From positions 124,001-188,000 of the forward strand of contig PYSS01000022.1 of the NCBI GenBank assembly GCA_003049465.1: 64,000 nucleotides of DNA. The letters are read 5' to 3'. Positions 34,141 through 45,249 of this stretch are shown here, one piece after another. Numbering within the stretch: position 1 is the stretch's first letter; each line of letters opens with the position of its first letter. The DNA comes from Magnaporthiopsis rhizophila. Taxonomy: Eukaryota > Ascomycota > Sordariomycetes > Magnaporthales > Magnaporthaceae. A model generated the notes under the pieces. The model saw only the letters and a program-made list of their open reading frames with translations, was not told the DNA's origin and did not search any database. The translations under genes were made by a program, and so were the position numbers.

Positions 34141-35970
34141 ATGCTCGCCCCGCTCCAACGGCTGCTGCTCGCCAGCGCGGCCGCCGCAGCCGGCTTTGGC
34201 GCACAGGCGCGGGCCGCGGCTGTAGGGGATGCTGCCGCTGCGCTCGCCGACGACTCCCTGGTGGTCGGTCTGCATCCCCTGGACGCACGCGAGGTGTCGC
34301 CGGGAGATGCCGAGGTGGGCGAGGGCTTCGTCCGCTTCCCCGTGCACGCGATGCGGAGTCGGCCACTATACGACGACGACGACGGCAACGCCAGCAACAG
34401 CATCGCGAACCGGAGGCGCGACGAGAGCGAAGTCCTACTGAGGGCCAGGCAGACAGAAGTGGCGCTCGGCAACCTGCAAGACGGGACGATTTACTCGATC
34501 GATCTCGGAATCGGGACACCGCCGCAGCCGGTCGAGGTCATCATCGACACTGGGTCGTCAGAGTTATGGGTCAACCCGGACTGCACGCGCTCCAACAGCA
34601 GGCGGTTTTGCGAGCAGTTTCCCAAGTACAACCCGTCGCAAAGTTCGACAGTCAAGGACGCCGCCTCGACGGGATTTATACAGTACGGCAAAGGCAATGT
34701 GTCGCTGCGCTACATCGCGGATACAATTACTGTCGGATGTTAGTATTCGACGTCTCGTGGTTGGCCATTCTCATCGTCGGGACGAGTGGTGCCTGGATCT
34801 AGCGCTGACAAGCCCCTGCAGCCGGAACAAAGATTACGGACCAAATATTTGGTGCCGCGAGGTCAAGTTTCGATATCCCCATGGGAATTCTCGGCCTCGC
34901 CCCCAAGCTCTCGTCTCGAGCGGCCAACTATTCGTACGTGCTGGACAGCCTAGCTGAGCAGGGCCAGATCAAGAGCCGGGCATTTAGTTTGGATCTGAGG
35001 AGTGTTGACAACCCCAACGGTATGCAATCCGCCAAGTGATGCTGGTCCGCACATGTAATAGAGGTCGTGATGCAAAATTGTGGCACAAAAGCTTATCCGT
35101 TATTTGCATCGCACAGGGGCTGTCATCTTTGGTGGCGTAGACACAACAAAGTTCATTGGCAGCCTCGCCAAACTCCCGATCGTGGCGCCATCCGCAACGC
35201 CTCGCGGCGCGGACCGATACTACGTCTACATGACGTCGCTGACCGTCACGGGCACCGACGGCAAATCGACCAACGCCTTCAAGTCCGCGTCCACCTCTAG
35301 GGGCGAACCTGTCTTCCTCGACAGCGGCGGCACGCTCTCGCGGCTGCCGGCGGCCATGTTCCGTGCCATCGGCGAGAGCTTCCCGACGGCACGTTACGAC
35401 CGGACGTCGGGTTTCTACGTTGTCAACTGCAACGTGCGCGACCTCAACGGCACCGTCGACTTTGGCTTCGGCACCGGCAACAACGCCAAGCGCATCCGCG
35501 TCTCGTTCGCCGACTTCATCTGGCGCGCCTCGGCTGTCAGCTGCGCCGTGGGCGTCCTGCCCATCGAGTCGGACCGCGGCGAGCCCGTGCTGGGCGCCAG
35601 CTTCCTGCGTGCGGCCTACGTCGTCTACGACCAGGAGAACCGCAACATCCACCTCGCCCAGGCCGCCAACTGCGGCTCCGGGTCGCAGGGCATCGCGTCC
35701 ATCGGCACCGGCACCGACGCCGTGCCGTCCGCCACGGGCCGCTGTACCGCCACGCCCATCAGGGGCGCGACCAACCCGACGCAAACGGGCAGTCGCGAGG
35801 GCTGCACCAACTGCGACGGGAGCGGCATTCTCACCACGACCGTTCCTGGTCAGGCCGGGCCAACTGGTGGCAGTAATAACAACCAGAACGCCGCGGGCAG
35901 GGCTGAGGCTGGTCTCGGAGCCGCTATTGTTGCCTCGGGCTTGACAATGCTATTTGCAAGTATCGCGTGA
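34141..35970 (+). CDS. GPI-anchored aspartic protease, yapsin-like
   Basis: Pepsin-family (A1) endopeptidase predicted to be secreted and held at the cell surface. Three exons: 34141-34738, 34822-35019 and 35117-35970 (549 residues). A signal peptide (about residues 1-26) precedes an acidic propeptide with RRRDES near 91-96, a possible processing site. The mature domain starts near YSIDLGIGTPPQPVEV. The first catalytic motif is D136-T-G-S, and the second is D334-S-G-G-T in place of the more common DSGTT/DSGTS. YGKGNVS resembles the flap region. The Ser/Thr/Gly/Asn-rich tail ends in a hydrophobic stretch (LGAAIVASGLTMLFASIA), the layout of a GPI-attachment signal. The start is the first ATG giving a signal peptide. 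Substrates cannot be inferred. Confidence 0.92.
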
Positions 35971-36828
35971 TTTTGCGGCGTCGTGGGATATATAGACGCA
36001 TTTTTTCCCATTTGGACATGAGCTCCTTTTGCATTTGGATGTATCTTCCACTGTTACAGCCTGGCCTCATCATTAATTACAGCACATAAAGACAGCACTT
36101 GTATATGGCTTGTGACAGTATCTTTGGTGGGCATATAATATACTCATGGCTAACGGCCTACAGAAGCATCCCCATTCTTTACTACTCGGCGCAATGTTGT
36201 CTCACTCGTATTTCCGGTGAAACACAGAGCTGACAGGCAAGTGACTGGAAGACTCGCGGGTTAAGCTCAGTGGAATGCCTTCGCACCTGGGATAAATTGA
36301 TGGATGCGAGGTCGGTATAGCATGGGTTTGCAGTGGACATGGCACACGTCGACGGATCCGGGGCATCGAATAGAGCGGCTAGGAAGCTGTGTCTGGGAGA
36401 AGGCTGGGATCCCGGACGCAGAGGCAATCTAGAAGCCGTCTGGGGTCTCGGACCGTCCTCGGATTTATCGGAAATATCTCCGACCCAGTGCTTGGAGAGG
36501 CAGCTCGCTGACTTCAGAAAGCGACATGGGCGTTTGTCAAACGATTGTTTATCTTCACCATAACACACGACTGCCTGGACATCTATCTCAACGCGCTTTC
36601 GCCTTTGATTTTGCGACGCCCTCCTTGCCAGCCGATAGCCGTCGCCGGATCAGACCCCTCAAGGTGAGATAAGCCTGCAAGCGCTGGGGCATCTGGAACG
36701 AGGCCGCTATTGCTCGGTGTTGAAGCTTGCACCGATAACTCCGAGTCCGGGCTGGCACTGAAGCGTCCAGACCACCTACACAGCAATTGGGATACAGACA
36801 GTCAAGCAACCACGCAAACAAACAAAAA
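35971..36828. other. Intergenic region between the yapsin and the DUF4267 gene
   Basis: About 860 bp, no supported gene. A TATAATATA word lies near 36134-36142. Confidence 0.5.
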
Positions 36829-37221
36829 ATGTCACCACTCTCGCAATCGCCCCTCCTCCAATGGGCAGCATACGCCTTCGGCGCCATCATCACAGCCTTC
36901 GGCGTCAACGCGATCCTGCGTCCCGCGCACGCGCTAACCTTTTTCGAGTTCGCGCCGCCCAGGGCGCCCGCGGACCGGCGCGTGGTCGACAGCCTGATGG
37001 TCGTCTACGGCGTGCGGGACATTTTTGTTGGTGTCGCCGTTTTCGCGGCCAGCCTCAACGGCCACACGTCGACTCTCGGCTGGCTGCTGGTCGCGCTCGG
37101 CGCCGTCGCTTTCACCGACGGCCTCGTGTGTCGGGCGCACGGAAAGGGCGAGTGGAACCATTGGGGATATGCGCCTATGGTTGCTGTTACGGGCGCGCTG
37201 TTGTTGGGCGCGTTGGATTAG
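36829..37221 (+). CDS. DUF4267 family small integral membrane protein
   Basis: Single-exon gene for a 130-residue hydrophobic protein with about four predicted membrane segments: WAAYAFGAIITAFGVNAI, VDSLMVVYGVRDIFVGVAVF, LGWLLVALGAVAFTDGLV and YAPMVAVTGALLLGAL. The arrangement of a PAHALTFF sequence after helix 1 and VYGVRDIFVG in helix 2 matches fungal DUF4267 proteins, whose function is unknown. The start chosen (36829) follows a run of A and begins MSPLSQSPLLQW; an earlier in-frame ATG-like codon would only add polar residues. Three copies of a 12-bp repeat follow six bases after the stop codon. Membrane location is inferred from hydropathy. Confidence 0.8.
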   Translation: MSPLSQSPLLQWAAYAFGAIITAFGVNAILRPAHALTFFEFAPPRAPADRRVVDSLMVVYGVRDIFVGVAVFAASLNGHTSTLGWLLVALGAVAFTDGLVCRAHGKGEWNHWGYAPMVAVTGALLLGALD

Positions 37222-37226
37222 GCGTG

Positions 37227-37262
37227 GCGAGGGGATGCGCGAGGGGATGCGCGAGGGGATGG
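37227..37262 (+). repeat. Three tandem 12-bp repeats after the DUF4267 stop
   Basis: GCGAGGGGATGC at 37227-37238 and 37239-37250, then GCGAGGGGATGG at 37251-37262. The period is a multiple of three, and the array starts six bases after the stop codon. Confidence 0.9.
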
Positions 37263-37511
37263 GTTTCTGCTGTGACAGCGAGGAGCGGGTGAGAGGATGT
37301 CACATGGATCTGCTCCTGCAGCGTCCACTGCCCTGCTTCGTTCCTAAGTTAGGTGAACTTGCACGTTGTGTTGAACCATGCCAATTTGGAGTGCTGTTTA
37401 AAGCTCCAGACTAAGCACGGGAGGGTAAGACAGGAGGAATGGAACAGTACGGGGCAAGAAAATACATGACCCAGCCAGCTTCCCAGAAGCAAACAGCTCA
37501 TCTGATCGCCC

Positions 37512-38257
37512 CTACAAACCGAAAGAGTAGTCTCCAATCAAGGCGCCATCAGCGGCGTAAGGATCGTGGCCTCGCACGAATCCAGGCCGCCACGGATGCG
37601 CTTGTACGTAATAGGGAGTAAACCCAGCGCAAACGATCTCACCAGCCGGGATGGGCAATCTCGTATAAGACCGGCGTACTCTTACCATCCGCAAATCGAA
37701 GCCAATGCTCGCGCTGATGATGCCGCACGGGTCGTCGATCTTGGCCGAGAAGCTGGTGGTCTTGCTCGTTCCCGATCAACCCCATCACGCTGTCCTCGCC
37801 CTGGTAGGCGGCTCACCCTGCGCGTCATAAACATGACTGAGGTACTGCTGCCCGCCCTGGCGTCACGAATCCTTCTTCAACCCGCTGCACCGCCTCTGCA
37901 GTCCCGATGCGAGCGGCTCGATCGGTGCGCCTTCCGGGAACGCGAAACGCACCGAGCGGCCGCCTGCCCTGGAGATCGCCGAGACGGCCTGTGCGCCACT
38001 GTGTGCCCCGTGAGGAACACTGGCCCTCTCACAGTTGCCCGAGCTGCAGTACGACTAGACTGTGAAGGTGTCGTATATGGCACACTCCTGATAGCTTTTG
38101 GTGTCCGTGAGGGAGGAGATGCAGCGTTTGCATCCTTCTTCTTACCTGCAGTCTCGCACCAGCTGACGATCTGGCCCTGTACCAAAGAATTAGTAGGCAG
38201 TGGAAGAAGTACTTGGACCGAGGAGAGGCACAAAGAAGTGGCCGTGGAGAGTTTCAT
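37512..38257 (-). pseudogene. Frameshifted relic of a small secreted protein gene
   Basis: No single frame is open, but protein-like segments follow one another on the minus strand in changing frames. An ATG at 38257 opens a signal-peptide-like start (MKLSTATSLCLSS). Cysteine-bearing text follows, with ECAIYDTFTV, an in-frame TAG, then SYCSSGNCERAS and a stretch containing GGRSVRFAFPEGAPIEPLAS that ends at QRRC. Next come YLSHVYDAQ, then GEDSVMGLIGNEQ in another frame, then IDDPCGIISASIGFDL in a third. Some junctions could be introns, but at least one in-frame stop and a frame change remain. I do not recognise the family. The reading is an inference from coding-like composition and would be upset by sequencing errors. 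Confidence 0.4.
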
Positions 38258-38868
38258 GGCGCCTGGGCCAAGGAGAATATGAAGACTGACGTGAACCGTC
38301 GGGTATCCTAGCAGAGGTTGATATACTACCTTCCCAAAAGACAATCGTAGACCAGCCGCTGCTGGTAGCAACCGATAGCTTGCATTATAAGCCGGAGAGG
38401 AGACTGCTACTGCGAACATGCGTCAGTTAGTCGGCATGTGGAAGCAGAGCCGCCTCCTGCCTCCTGCGTATTGCTGTGCTTAACTACGAACACACCCCAA
38501 CCAACCTAACAAAAGCAGCGATTCCAAGTTTCTGCGCACGCTAAGAGTTGCTTGATCAACCAAGCCCACTGCCAACCGGCTTCTTCCACGCTCAAGTACC
38601 ATTTTTGCCGAGACTGCGGAGGAAAAGACGCAGAGATTTGGCTGTAAAGAACACACCTTTATAAAGCTTTATATCGAAATCCCATGGTTTCTTTTTCCTG
38701 GGCATCGACCCAACCTTTAAAAACACCCCACCTCAGTTTGCAAACAAAGCTGAATTCCACAGTGTTAAACGGAAATAAAGTGATCTTGTATTCGTTCTGC
38801 CAGCCTTTCATGCCCCGGAGCACGGTATGGTGGTTAGAGCAAATTTTCCTGCCAGAGAAGACAGGAAG

Positions 38869-38878
38869 AAAAAAAAAA
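38869..38878 (-). terminator. Pol III terminator for the tRNA pair
   Basis: A run of ten A on the plus strand reads as ten T on the minus strand, about 42 bases beyond the 3' end of tRNA-Lys. No T run of four or more lies between the two tRNAs or before this site. Confidence 0.75.
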
Positions 38879-38920
38879 GAGGTTGATGGACCTGTGTAGC
38901 ACAGGCGCACCGGGAATTGA

Positions 38921-39004
38921 GCCCGATGCGGGGGTCGAACCCGCAACCTTGAGATTGACCGCAGCCTTAAGAGTCTCACGCTCTACCGATTGAGCTAACC
39001 GGGC
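38921..39004 (-). tRNA. tRNA-Lys(CUU) with a 12-base intron
   Basis: The acceptor stem GCCCGGT pairs with ATCGGGC, the A-box region TAGCTCAATCGG and B box GGTTCGACCCC are present, and the T arm is GCGGG/CCCGC. The anticodon arm TGAGA/TCTCA encloses a 19-base loop that includes CTCTTA; removing a 12-base intron after position 37 leaves a normal seven-base loop with anticodon CUU. Length is 84 bases with the intron. It lies five bases downstream of tRNA-Glu on the same strand. Confidence 0.93.
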
Positions 39005-39009
39005 GATGG

Positions 39010-39081
39010 CTCCGATAAGGGGAATCGAACCCCGGGCTCGGCAGTGAGAGTGCCGGATGTTAGCCACTACACCATATCGGA
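39010..39081 (-). tRNA. tRNA-Glu(CUC)
   Basis: A 72-base cloverleaf. Acceptor stem TCCGATA pairs with TATCGGA, the D arm is TGGTGTAGTGGCTA, the anticodon stem CGGCA/TGCCG has loop CTCTCAC (anticodon CUC), and the T arm CCCGGGGTTCGATTCC is characteristic of tRNA-Glu. No intron. It is the upstream member of a tandem pair with tRNA-Lys. Confidence 0.95.
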
Positions 39082-40060
39082 TGATCGCTTGTTCTGTTGG
39101 TGGCAGTTGTCGGAACCAGGGTTAAATGCTGTGAGCGGCCCACACGGGCGTGAGGTTTTGCCCTGCGGTCGTCCGTGGCTGGCGGGATGACGGAATGACT
39201 CATACAGTCATACAGATGAGTCGAACGTCGAACGGTGCTGCTTGGCCTACATGTCTGACGGGGCTGCGAGTAAGCCCGAGGAGAAAACGGAGGGGTGGTT
39301 TGAGGTGGGAGATATTGAAAGAGAAAACCAGGAGCTCCAGACTGGAAGACGTCTTGGGAGATGTTTGAGTCAACCGACAACTCGCCGCTTTTATGTTTCA
39401 ATGTCCATTTTATGTCCGTGTTCTAGTAATTGTGTAGGTCGCGACCCTTACTATTTACCTTTTAAACGGACAAGTCCTTCCGCCCATGTACAATGCTCTG
39501 GGTGGCTATGTTGATGAGGTATTTGAACCAGACCGAGCCGAGAAGCTGCGCGTATATAAGGATAAATCGTCTTTTCGACCAGCTTGTCCGTTCAACATTC
39601 ATTCACTCTGGTAAAAAAAAAGACCCGCAGACGGCTGACCGCACTGTGATAGGAACTCTTTACAATATGAACGGAAAGGCCACAACAAACCCTGCAGCTT
39701 AGCACTTCGTAGTTGGGAAGTGGAGCAGGGGGTTTGATGTACAGTCTCAAGCGCCCGGGCAGGATCCTTCAAGCCACATAGGACTCTTCTCGCCTTGATT
39801 TGTCGGCGGCTCCCGCTAGCATGTAGAAGAAAGCCACGTGTGTAAGCGTGCAGCTGCCCAATGAGAGCTGCAGCGGTCTGCCCGCGCTAATCAAATTGTT
39901 AAAATGGGAGTGGCTGCCTTGAGGTTCTCTTCCAACAAAAAAAAGACAATCATATGAAAAATCAGATGCATCTTCATAAAGAAAAATCCATGCTCTGAAC
40001 CTATTAATCAACTGTTGCATCAACCCTTTCTGCACCCTATTCCTTTATGGCACTTTACCC
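39082..40060. other. Intergenic region between the tRNA pair and the HET gene
   Basis: Nearly 1 kb, no supported gene. The 150 bp before 40061 are relatively AT-rich and may hold the HET promoter. Confidence 0.5.
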
Positions 40061-42438
40061 ATGGAGGGTAATCTTTGCGAAGAGTGCAGGCACACTTTCT
40101 CCGCGTGGAAATCCGCCCCGGGGCCCGGCTTTCGGCCATTCTCTGCAGGGATAGTCGTAAGCAGCGTCGTCTTTAAACGCAAGCGTACGGCGCTTCACGG
40201 AGCCACCTGCCCCATCTGTCGAACTGTCTCAGCATATCTCGACAAGATATTGGCCAACGAGCATTCACTGGAGCGGATGCTGAGCGGCGGCTCGCGCCCT
40301 GGCAGCTGGAATAATGCTGTGGCCCGAGGGCTGCTCGAGACGGCCTATCGGTTCCAGCTGATGTCCAGCTGGCTCGAATTTTGCTCTGTGTCTCTGACTT
40401 TCAACTACATTGAGCGGGCGTCAACAAACACCCGGCGGGACCCCGTCCAGCCGCCGCTGGTGGAGCTGGTTGGCCCAGGACGTCCATCGGACCATCGTCT
40501 AAACTTCTCGATATTGGCAGCTCACAGTAAGCGCCAGCACCGGCTGCACCGGCTTGTTCACGGCGAAAGTGATAACATGGATGTGACACGACTGCAGACA
40601 CCCCCGCCGCGGCAGTCATTCCAGCCCGCCTGCCCCTTTGGGACACCGCTTCCGACTCGACTTTTAGTTCGATCCGTGATTGGATTCAGGAGTGCAACTC
40701 TAACCATCAGTGCCTCGCCACTCGGGCATCCTCTACCCAATCTCCTCGACGTGTTCTAGACGTCTCGGCCCTGGAGATCCTACCCAATGTCAGAGTTCTT
40801 GAACTCCCGCCTTCGGAGCAGAGGCCGGATTACGCAGCACTGAGCTATTGCTGGGGAGATTCGGCGCACCACAAGCAGCTGCGGACCCTAAAGGAGAACG
40901 TCGAGCAGCATCGGCGCGAGATCGACGTCTCCCTACTCCCACGAACGATTCACGACGCCATCATCACCTGCCGAAGGCTTCAGGTACGTTACCTATGGGT
41001 TGACGCGCTCTGCATCATCCAAGACGACGACAGCGACCGCACCGCCGAGATCGCCGAGATGGGAGCCATCTACGCCGCCGCCTACCTCACCATCGCCGCC
41101 AGTGCCGCCGAGGGCTGTACGGATGGATTCCTAAGGCCTGGGAGGAAGCTGCCCTGCTTCTCAGCGCCGATCCCCGGGCCGGACGGCACGGTGATGGAGG
41201 CTCAATGGTCCAGCTCAGACGACGCCTTCATCGACGCCTGGGACACCGTCCAGAGCGATAGCGGGAAAAGAATCCCGGTTGAGAAGCTGGAGCCGTTGCA
41301 TCAAAGGGCGTGGACGCTGCAGGAGGCAATGTTGTCTACGAGGGTCCTCTTCTTCTCCAGCTTCCAGCCATACTGGGTGTGCAAGGCTGGCTCGCGAGCA
41401 GGCGGCGTCCCTTCTTCCGACAAGTGGATTGCCGCTGTCGGCTTAAAGTTCCTCCTGTCCCCGCCGGGCGCGCAGGCTGCATCTCATAGGTCCATCGGCA
41501 GCAAGCCCAGCAAAGCAACAGACTACCTGGACTACGCGTGGCCGACCACGGCCGAGCACTACTCGTCGAGAAAGCTCTCGGTTCTAGACGACAAGATCCT
41601 CGCCATCCACGCCGTCAAGGAGTTCTACCAAGAGGGAAATGGTGCCTACGTCGCTGGCGTCTGGCTCGACAAACTGCACATCGATCTGCTCTGGAGCGCA
41701 GAGGAGATGCACGAGCGGAGCGTGAACGAGCGATTGCGGTTCGGGGCAGGCTATGACCGAGGCAGGATCACGGGCTTGCCATCCTGGTCCTGGCTTTCTT
41801 TCGACGGCAGGATCGAGAACTTTGCGCACCATGAGCTGCAGCTGCTCCCACAAGAGTTCGCCGAGGTGTACAGGGTCGTCAACCGGATCCGTGTGGTCGG
41901 CATGCCTATGACGGACTCTTTTGGGCGGGTTATGGGAAAAAATCAGGCGTTGCGGCTGCGCTGTCCGGTGAAGACCGTCCTGGCTGTCCCACGAAAAGGT
42001 CCTGGTTGGGAGGGTCGCCATCGGCATGGCTTCTGCTACAAGATCGACGTATGGGACGATGCGGCGCGCAAATATCGGGAAGATGTGGACGATCTGCCTA
42101 CCCATTTGAACCAGTGCGTCGGTGCTGCATTGTTCGACGACTTTGTTCGCCTCCCGGAAGATAAGCAGTCTTCCGATTACACGGAAAAGGGCGGCGAGTT
42201 TGACACCAGCCAGGATCTCGACAGACCGCCTCTGCGTTTGGAGTGCGGCTTGATCGTGTGCGGCGAAAGGGACGAGGTGGGTGGAGGGAACAGCTCCAAC
42301 ATTGCGTTTGGAATTCTCTTGGCGGATGTGGGAGGGTCGAATGGGAGGCAAAAGCGCCGGATCGGCTGCTTCAAGGGGGTTCGGAACATGGCGGCGTATT
42401 TTGACGATGCGAAGGAGATGCAGTTTGACTTTTTGTAG
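40061..42438 (+). CDS. Heterokaryon-incompatibility (HET) domain protein
   Basis: HET-domain proteins of filamentous ascomycetes are linked to self/non-self recognition and cell death after hyphal fusion. Two exons, 40061-40526 and 40598-42438, joined across a 71-bp intron, give 768 residues. An N-terminal segment carries paired cysteines (C6-x2-C9 and C50-x2-C53) that may bind zinc. A linker with WIQECNSNHQC precedes the HET domain, which starts near residue 220: YAALSYCWGD (about 234), YLWVDALCIIQDD, and MGAIYAAAYLTIAASAAEGCTDGF. HQRAWTLQEAMLSTRVLFF continues the family pattern, and GLPSWSWLSFDGRI marks the C-terminal part. The gene looks intact. Partner specificity cannot be told, and most HET paralogues have no tested function. 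Confidence 0.92.
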
Positions 42439-43161
42439 CACTTGCGTCTATCTTGGTCCGGCGATGACTTTGTGCGTTCACCCGGGCAGAAGCGCTCGAT
42501 ATCGCAATGGACCCAGCCGCCGCAGCGGCATCATAAAGCAAGTGGGGATAAGCACTTGTGCGTCACCGCAGGGCCAAAGGCCAGGGATATGCATGCATCT
42601 ACTCGTACACTTAGCCCACTTTCTGAGCACAATCCGAGAGAACCCGACAGCCGCGGCCATCCCTGCGACCGTGTCTTGGCCTAGCCGGTGCCGCGTGGCT
42701 ACCTACCCACCTAGGACTCGACATGCACGACACTGCGAGCGGTTAGAAACGGCGAAGTGACACACTGTAAGCCCACCAAGCCCCCTCGGCATAATGATAA
42801 GAAAGAGGGGTAAGCACCAAAAAACGGGTGGGAGCGTACTGAGCACCCCGGAATAAAGTGGTGTAGACGTGCTGAGCACCCACGAACCGGACGAATCCCC
42901 ACGGGGTACATATCCGGTAGCGGTCGTGACGTGCTGTGCCATACATGCGGGCTGATGGAGGGTTACATACCATCCAACTGCCTCGGATTGAGTGCGAGGC
43001 GAATAAGCAAGCATGAGGCCGCTGTCATCACTGTTACACCTAAAGGAGGGGGAATACGTGTACATAAATAAGCACGCCTCCTGCCTAGGTACCTACCTAG
43101 CTGCTCGGACTGGATCTGAACAACAGCGTAGGTAGCCGGCCCATCCAGCGAGCTTACCAAA
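42439..43161. other. Intergenic region upstream of the monooxygenase gene
   Basis: About 720 bp without a supported gene. The word TGAGCACCC occurs twice (near 42839 and 42874), and ACCTAGG/CCTAGGT words cluster near 42700 and 43085. Confidence 0.5.
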
Positions 43162-45249
43162 ATGCCGTCTTCGGAGTCCAACGGCGGCCGCACCGCCGCG
43201 CGCGAGTTCTACGCGACCCCGCCCGGGGCCCAGGGCTACCACATCCCCCAGGACACGACCTGGCGAGACCCCCAGAACCGCAAGATGCGTGTGTTGACGA
43301 TCGGCGCCGGGATCTCTGGTATCATGATGGCGTACCTTCTCCAGAAGGAGTGCCAGAACGTCGAGCATGTCATCTACGAGAAGAACGCAGATATTGGAGG
43401 TGGGTTCCGAGGATGCCGGCCGTCTATGGGAGGATCTTGCGACGGGGCGGCCCGCAATGATGCAGTCGACCGACCCCATTCTCCCGTGAAACTAACATCG
43501 TGGGGCGTATCCTAGGCACATGGTTGGAGAACCGCTACCCGTACGCCGCCTGCGACGTGCCGAGCCATGCATACACCTTTCAGTTCGCCTTGGTAGGTTA
43601 GATGCCGTCGATACTCTCGAATAGCAGCAACGAGGCGGCGCCGAGAAAGCCTGTGTTGACGGGATATACCTTTTAGTATCCCGACTGGCCCAGGTTCTTC
43701 TCGCAGTCGGCCGAGATCTGGACATACCTCGACCTGGTGTGCAAGACGTTCGACCTGCGCAAGTACATGACCTTCCACACCAAGGTGACGGGGTGCTACT
43801 GGCAGCAGGACAAGGGCCAGTGGCTGGTCAAGCTCCGGCAGCAGCTGCCGGGCCAGGAGGCTCGCGAGCTCGAAGAGCACTGCGACCTCCTGCTGTACGG
43901 CACGGGCCTCCTGAACGCCTGGAAGTGGCCTGAAGTCCCCGGCCTGCATGACAGGTTCAAGGGCCGCGTGGTGCACACGGCCGACTGGCCCGACGACTAC
44001 ACCAAAGAGCAATGGAAGGACGAGCGCGTTGCCGTGATCGGGTCCGGGGCGTCGTCGCTTCAGACGGTGCCCGGGATGCAGCCGCACACGAAGCACATCG
44101 ACATCTTTGTCCGCACGGGAGCCTGGTTCACCGTCATAGCGGGTAACACGGGCGACCCGTCCAAGCTGTACACGGACGAGGAGCGGGCCAAGTTCCACAC
44201 CGACCCGGCAGCGCTGCTGGCGCACGCAAAATCGATAGAGGACGAGATCAACAGCCTCTGGGGGTTCCAGCACCGCGGCTCCGAGACGCAAGAGATGGCC
44301 AAAAAGATCATGGCGGAGCGCACGCGGCAGATTCTGAACGGCAACGAGCGCCTGCTCGAGGGCCTTCAGGCGAAATTCGGCTTCGGCTGCCGCCGCATCA
44401 ACCCGGCCGACCCTTACCTCTACGCGATCCAGCAGCCCAACGTCGACGTGCACTTCACGCCCGCGGCGTCGTGTACCGAGACTGGCGTCGTGGGCGCCGA
44501 CGGCGTCGAGCGGCCCGTCGACGCCATCGTGTGCGCGACCGGGTTCGACACTACCTTCGTGCCGCGCTTCCCCGTCGTCGGCCGCAGCGGCCGGGACCTG
44601 CGCGACCGCTGGGCGCCGGGCAGCGGCGGCTGCCCGGAGTCGTACCTCGGCCTGGCCGTGCCGGACCTGCCGAACTTCATCACCTTTATCGGCCCCACGT
44701 GGCCGGTCCAGAACGGCAGCCTGATGGGCCCGCTGCAGTCGGTCGGGTACTACGCCGTGCAGATTGTGCGCAAGATGCAGAACGAGGGCCTCCGCAGCTG
44801 GACTCCGCGCGCCGACGTGACCGACAGCTTCAACCGGCACGTGCAGGAGTGGGTCAAGTACACCGTCTACACTGACGACTGCCGCAGCTGTAAGTGGAGG
44901 GGGATCGACGCCGGGGAGTGAGGGACCGTGTCTGACGGAGAGAAACGCCACAGGGTACAAGAACAACGAGACGGGCCGCGTCAACGCCATCTGGCCGGGC
45001 TCCTCGCTGCACTACCAGCAGGTGGTCGAGACGCCACGCTACGAGGACTTTGAGATCGAGTACTGGGCCGAGAACCGCTGGGCCATGCTCGGCATGGGAT
45101 TTACGATGCCGGAGAGGAAGAAGGAGGGGGCCGATCTTTCGCCGTACCTGAAGCTCGAGAGCATTGATCCTAAATGGTACGTCGCGTGCAGCACCATACG
45201 AGTGTCGTTTCCCGGGTTTACTAACACGGTGAGGAAAATCAAGGCTTAA
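43162..45249 (+). CDS. FAD-dependent Baeyer-Villiger monooxygenase
   Basis: Class B flavoprotein monooxygenase that uses NADPH and O2 to convert ketones to esters or lactones. Four exons: 43162-43399, 43516-43592, 43677-44889 and 44954-45249 (607 residues). The FAD motif GAGISG is at 48-53. The type I BVMO fingerprint FKGRVVHTADWP is at about 199-210 (FxGxxxHxxxW fully kept), followed by a second Rossmann motif GSGASS near 227 for NADPH. GTWLENRYPYAACDVPSHAYTF is the conserved active-site region after exon 2, and IVCATGFD marks the C-terminal FAD contact. Introns are 116, 84 and 64 bp. It could serve secondary metabolism or ketone breakdown; no polyketide or peptide synthase is nearby, so no substrate is suggested by context. 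Confidence 0.93.

Noticed and set aside
43512..44990. 492-codon open frame antisense to the monooxygenase gene
   Set aside because: Same reason: high GC removes stops on the opposite strand, and the plus strand has complete BVMO motifs.
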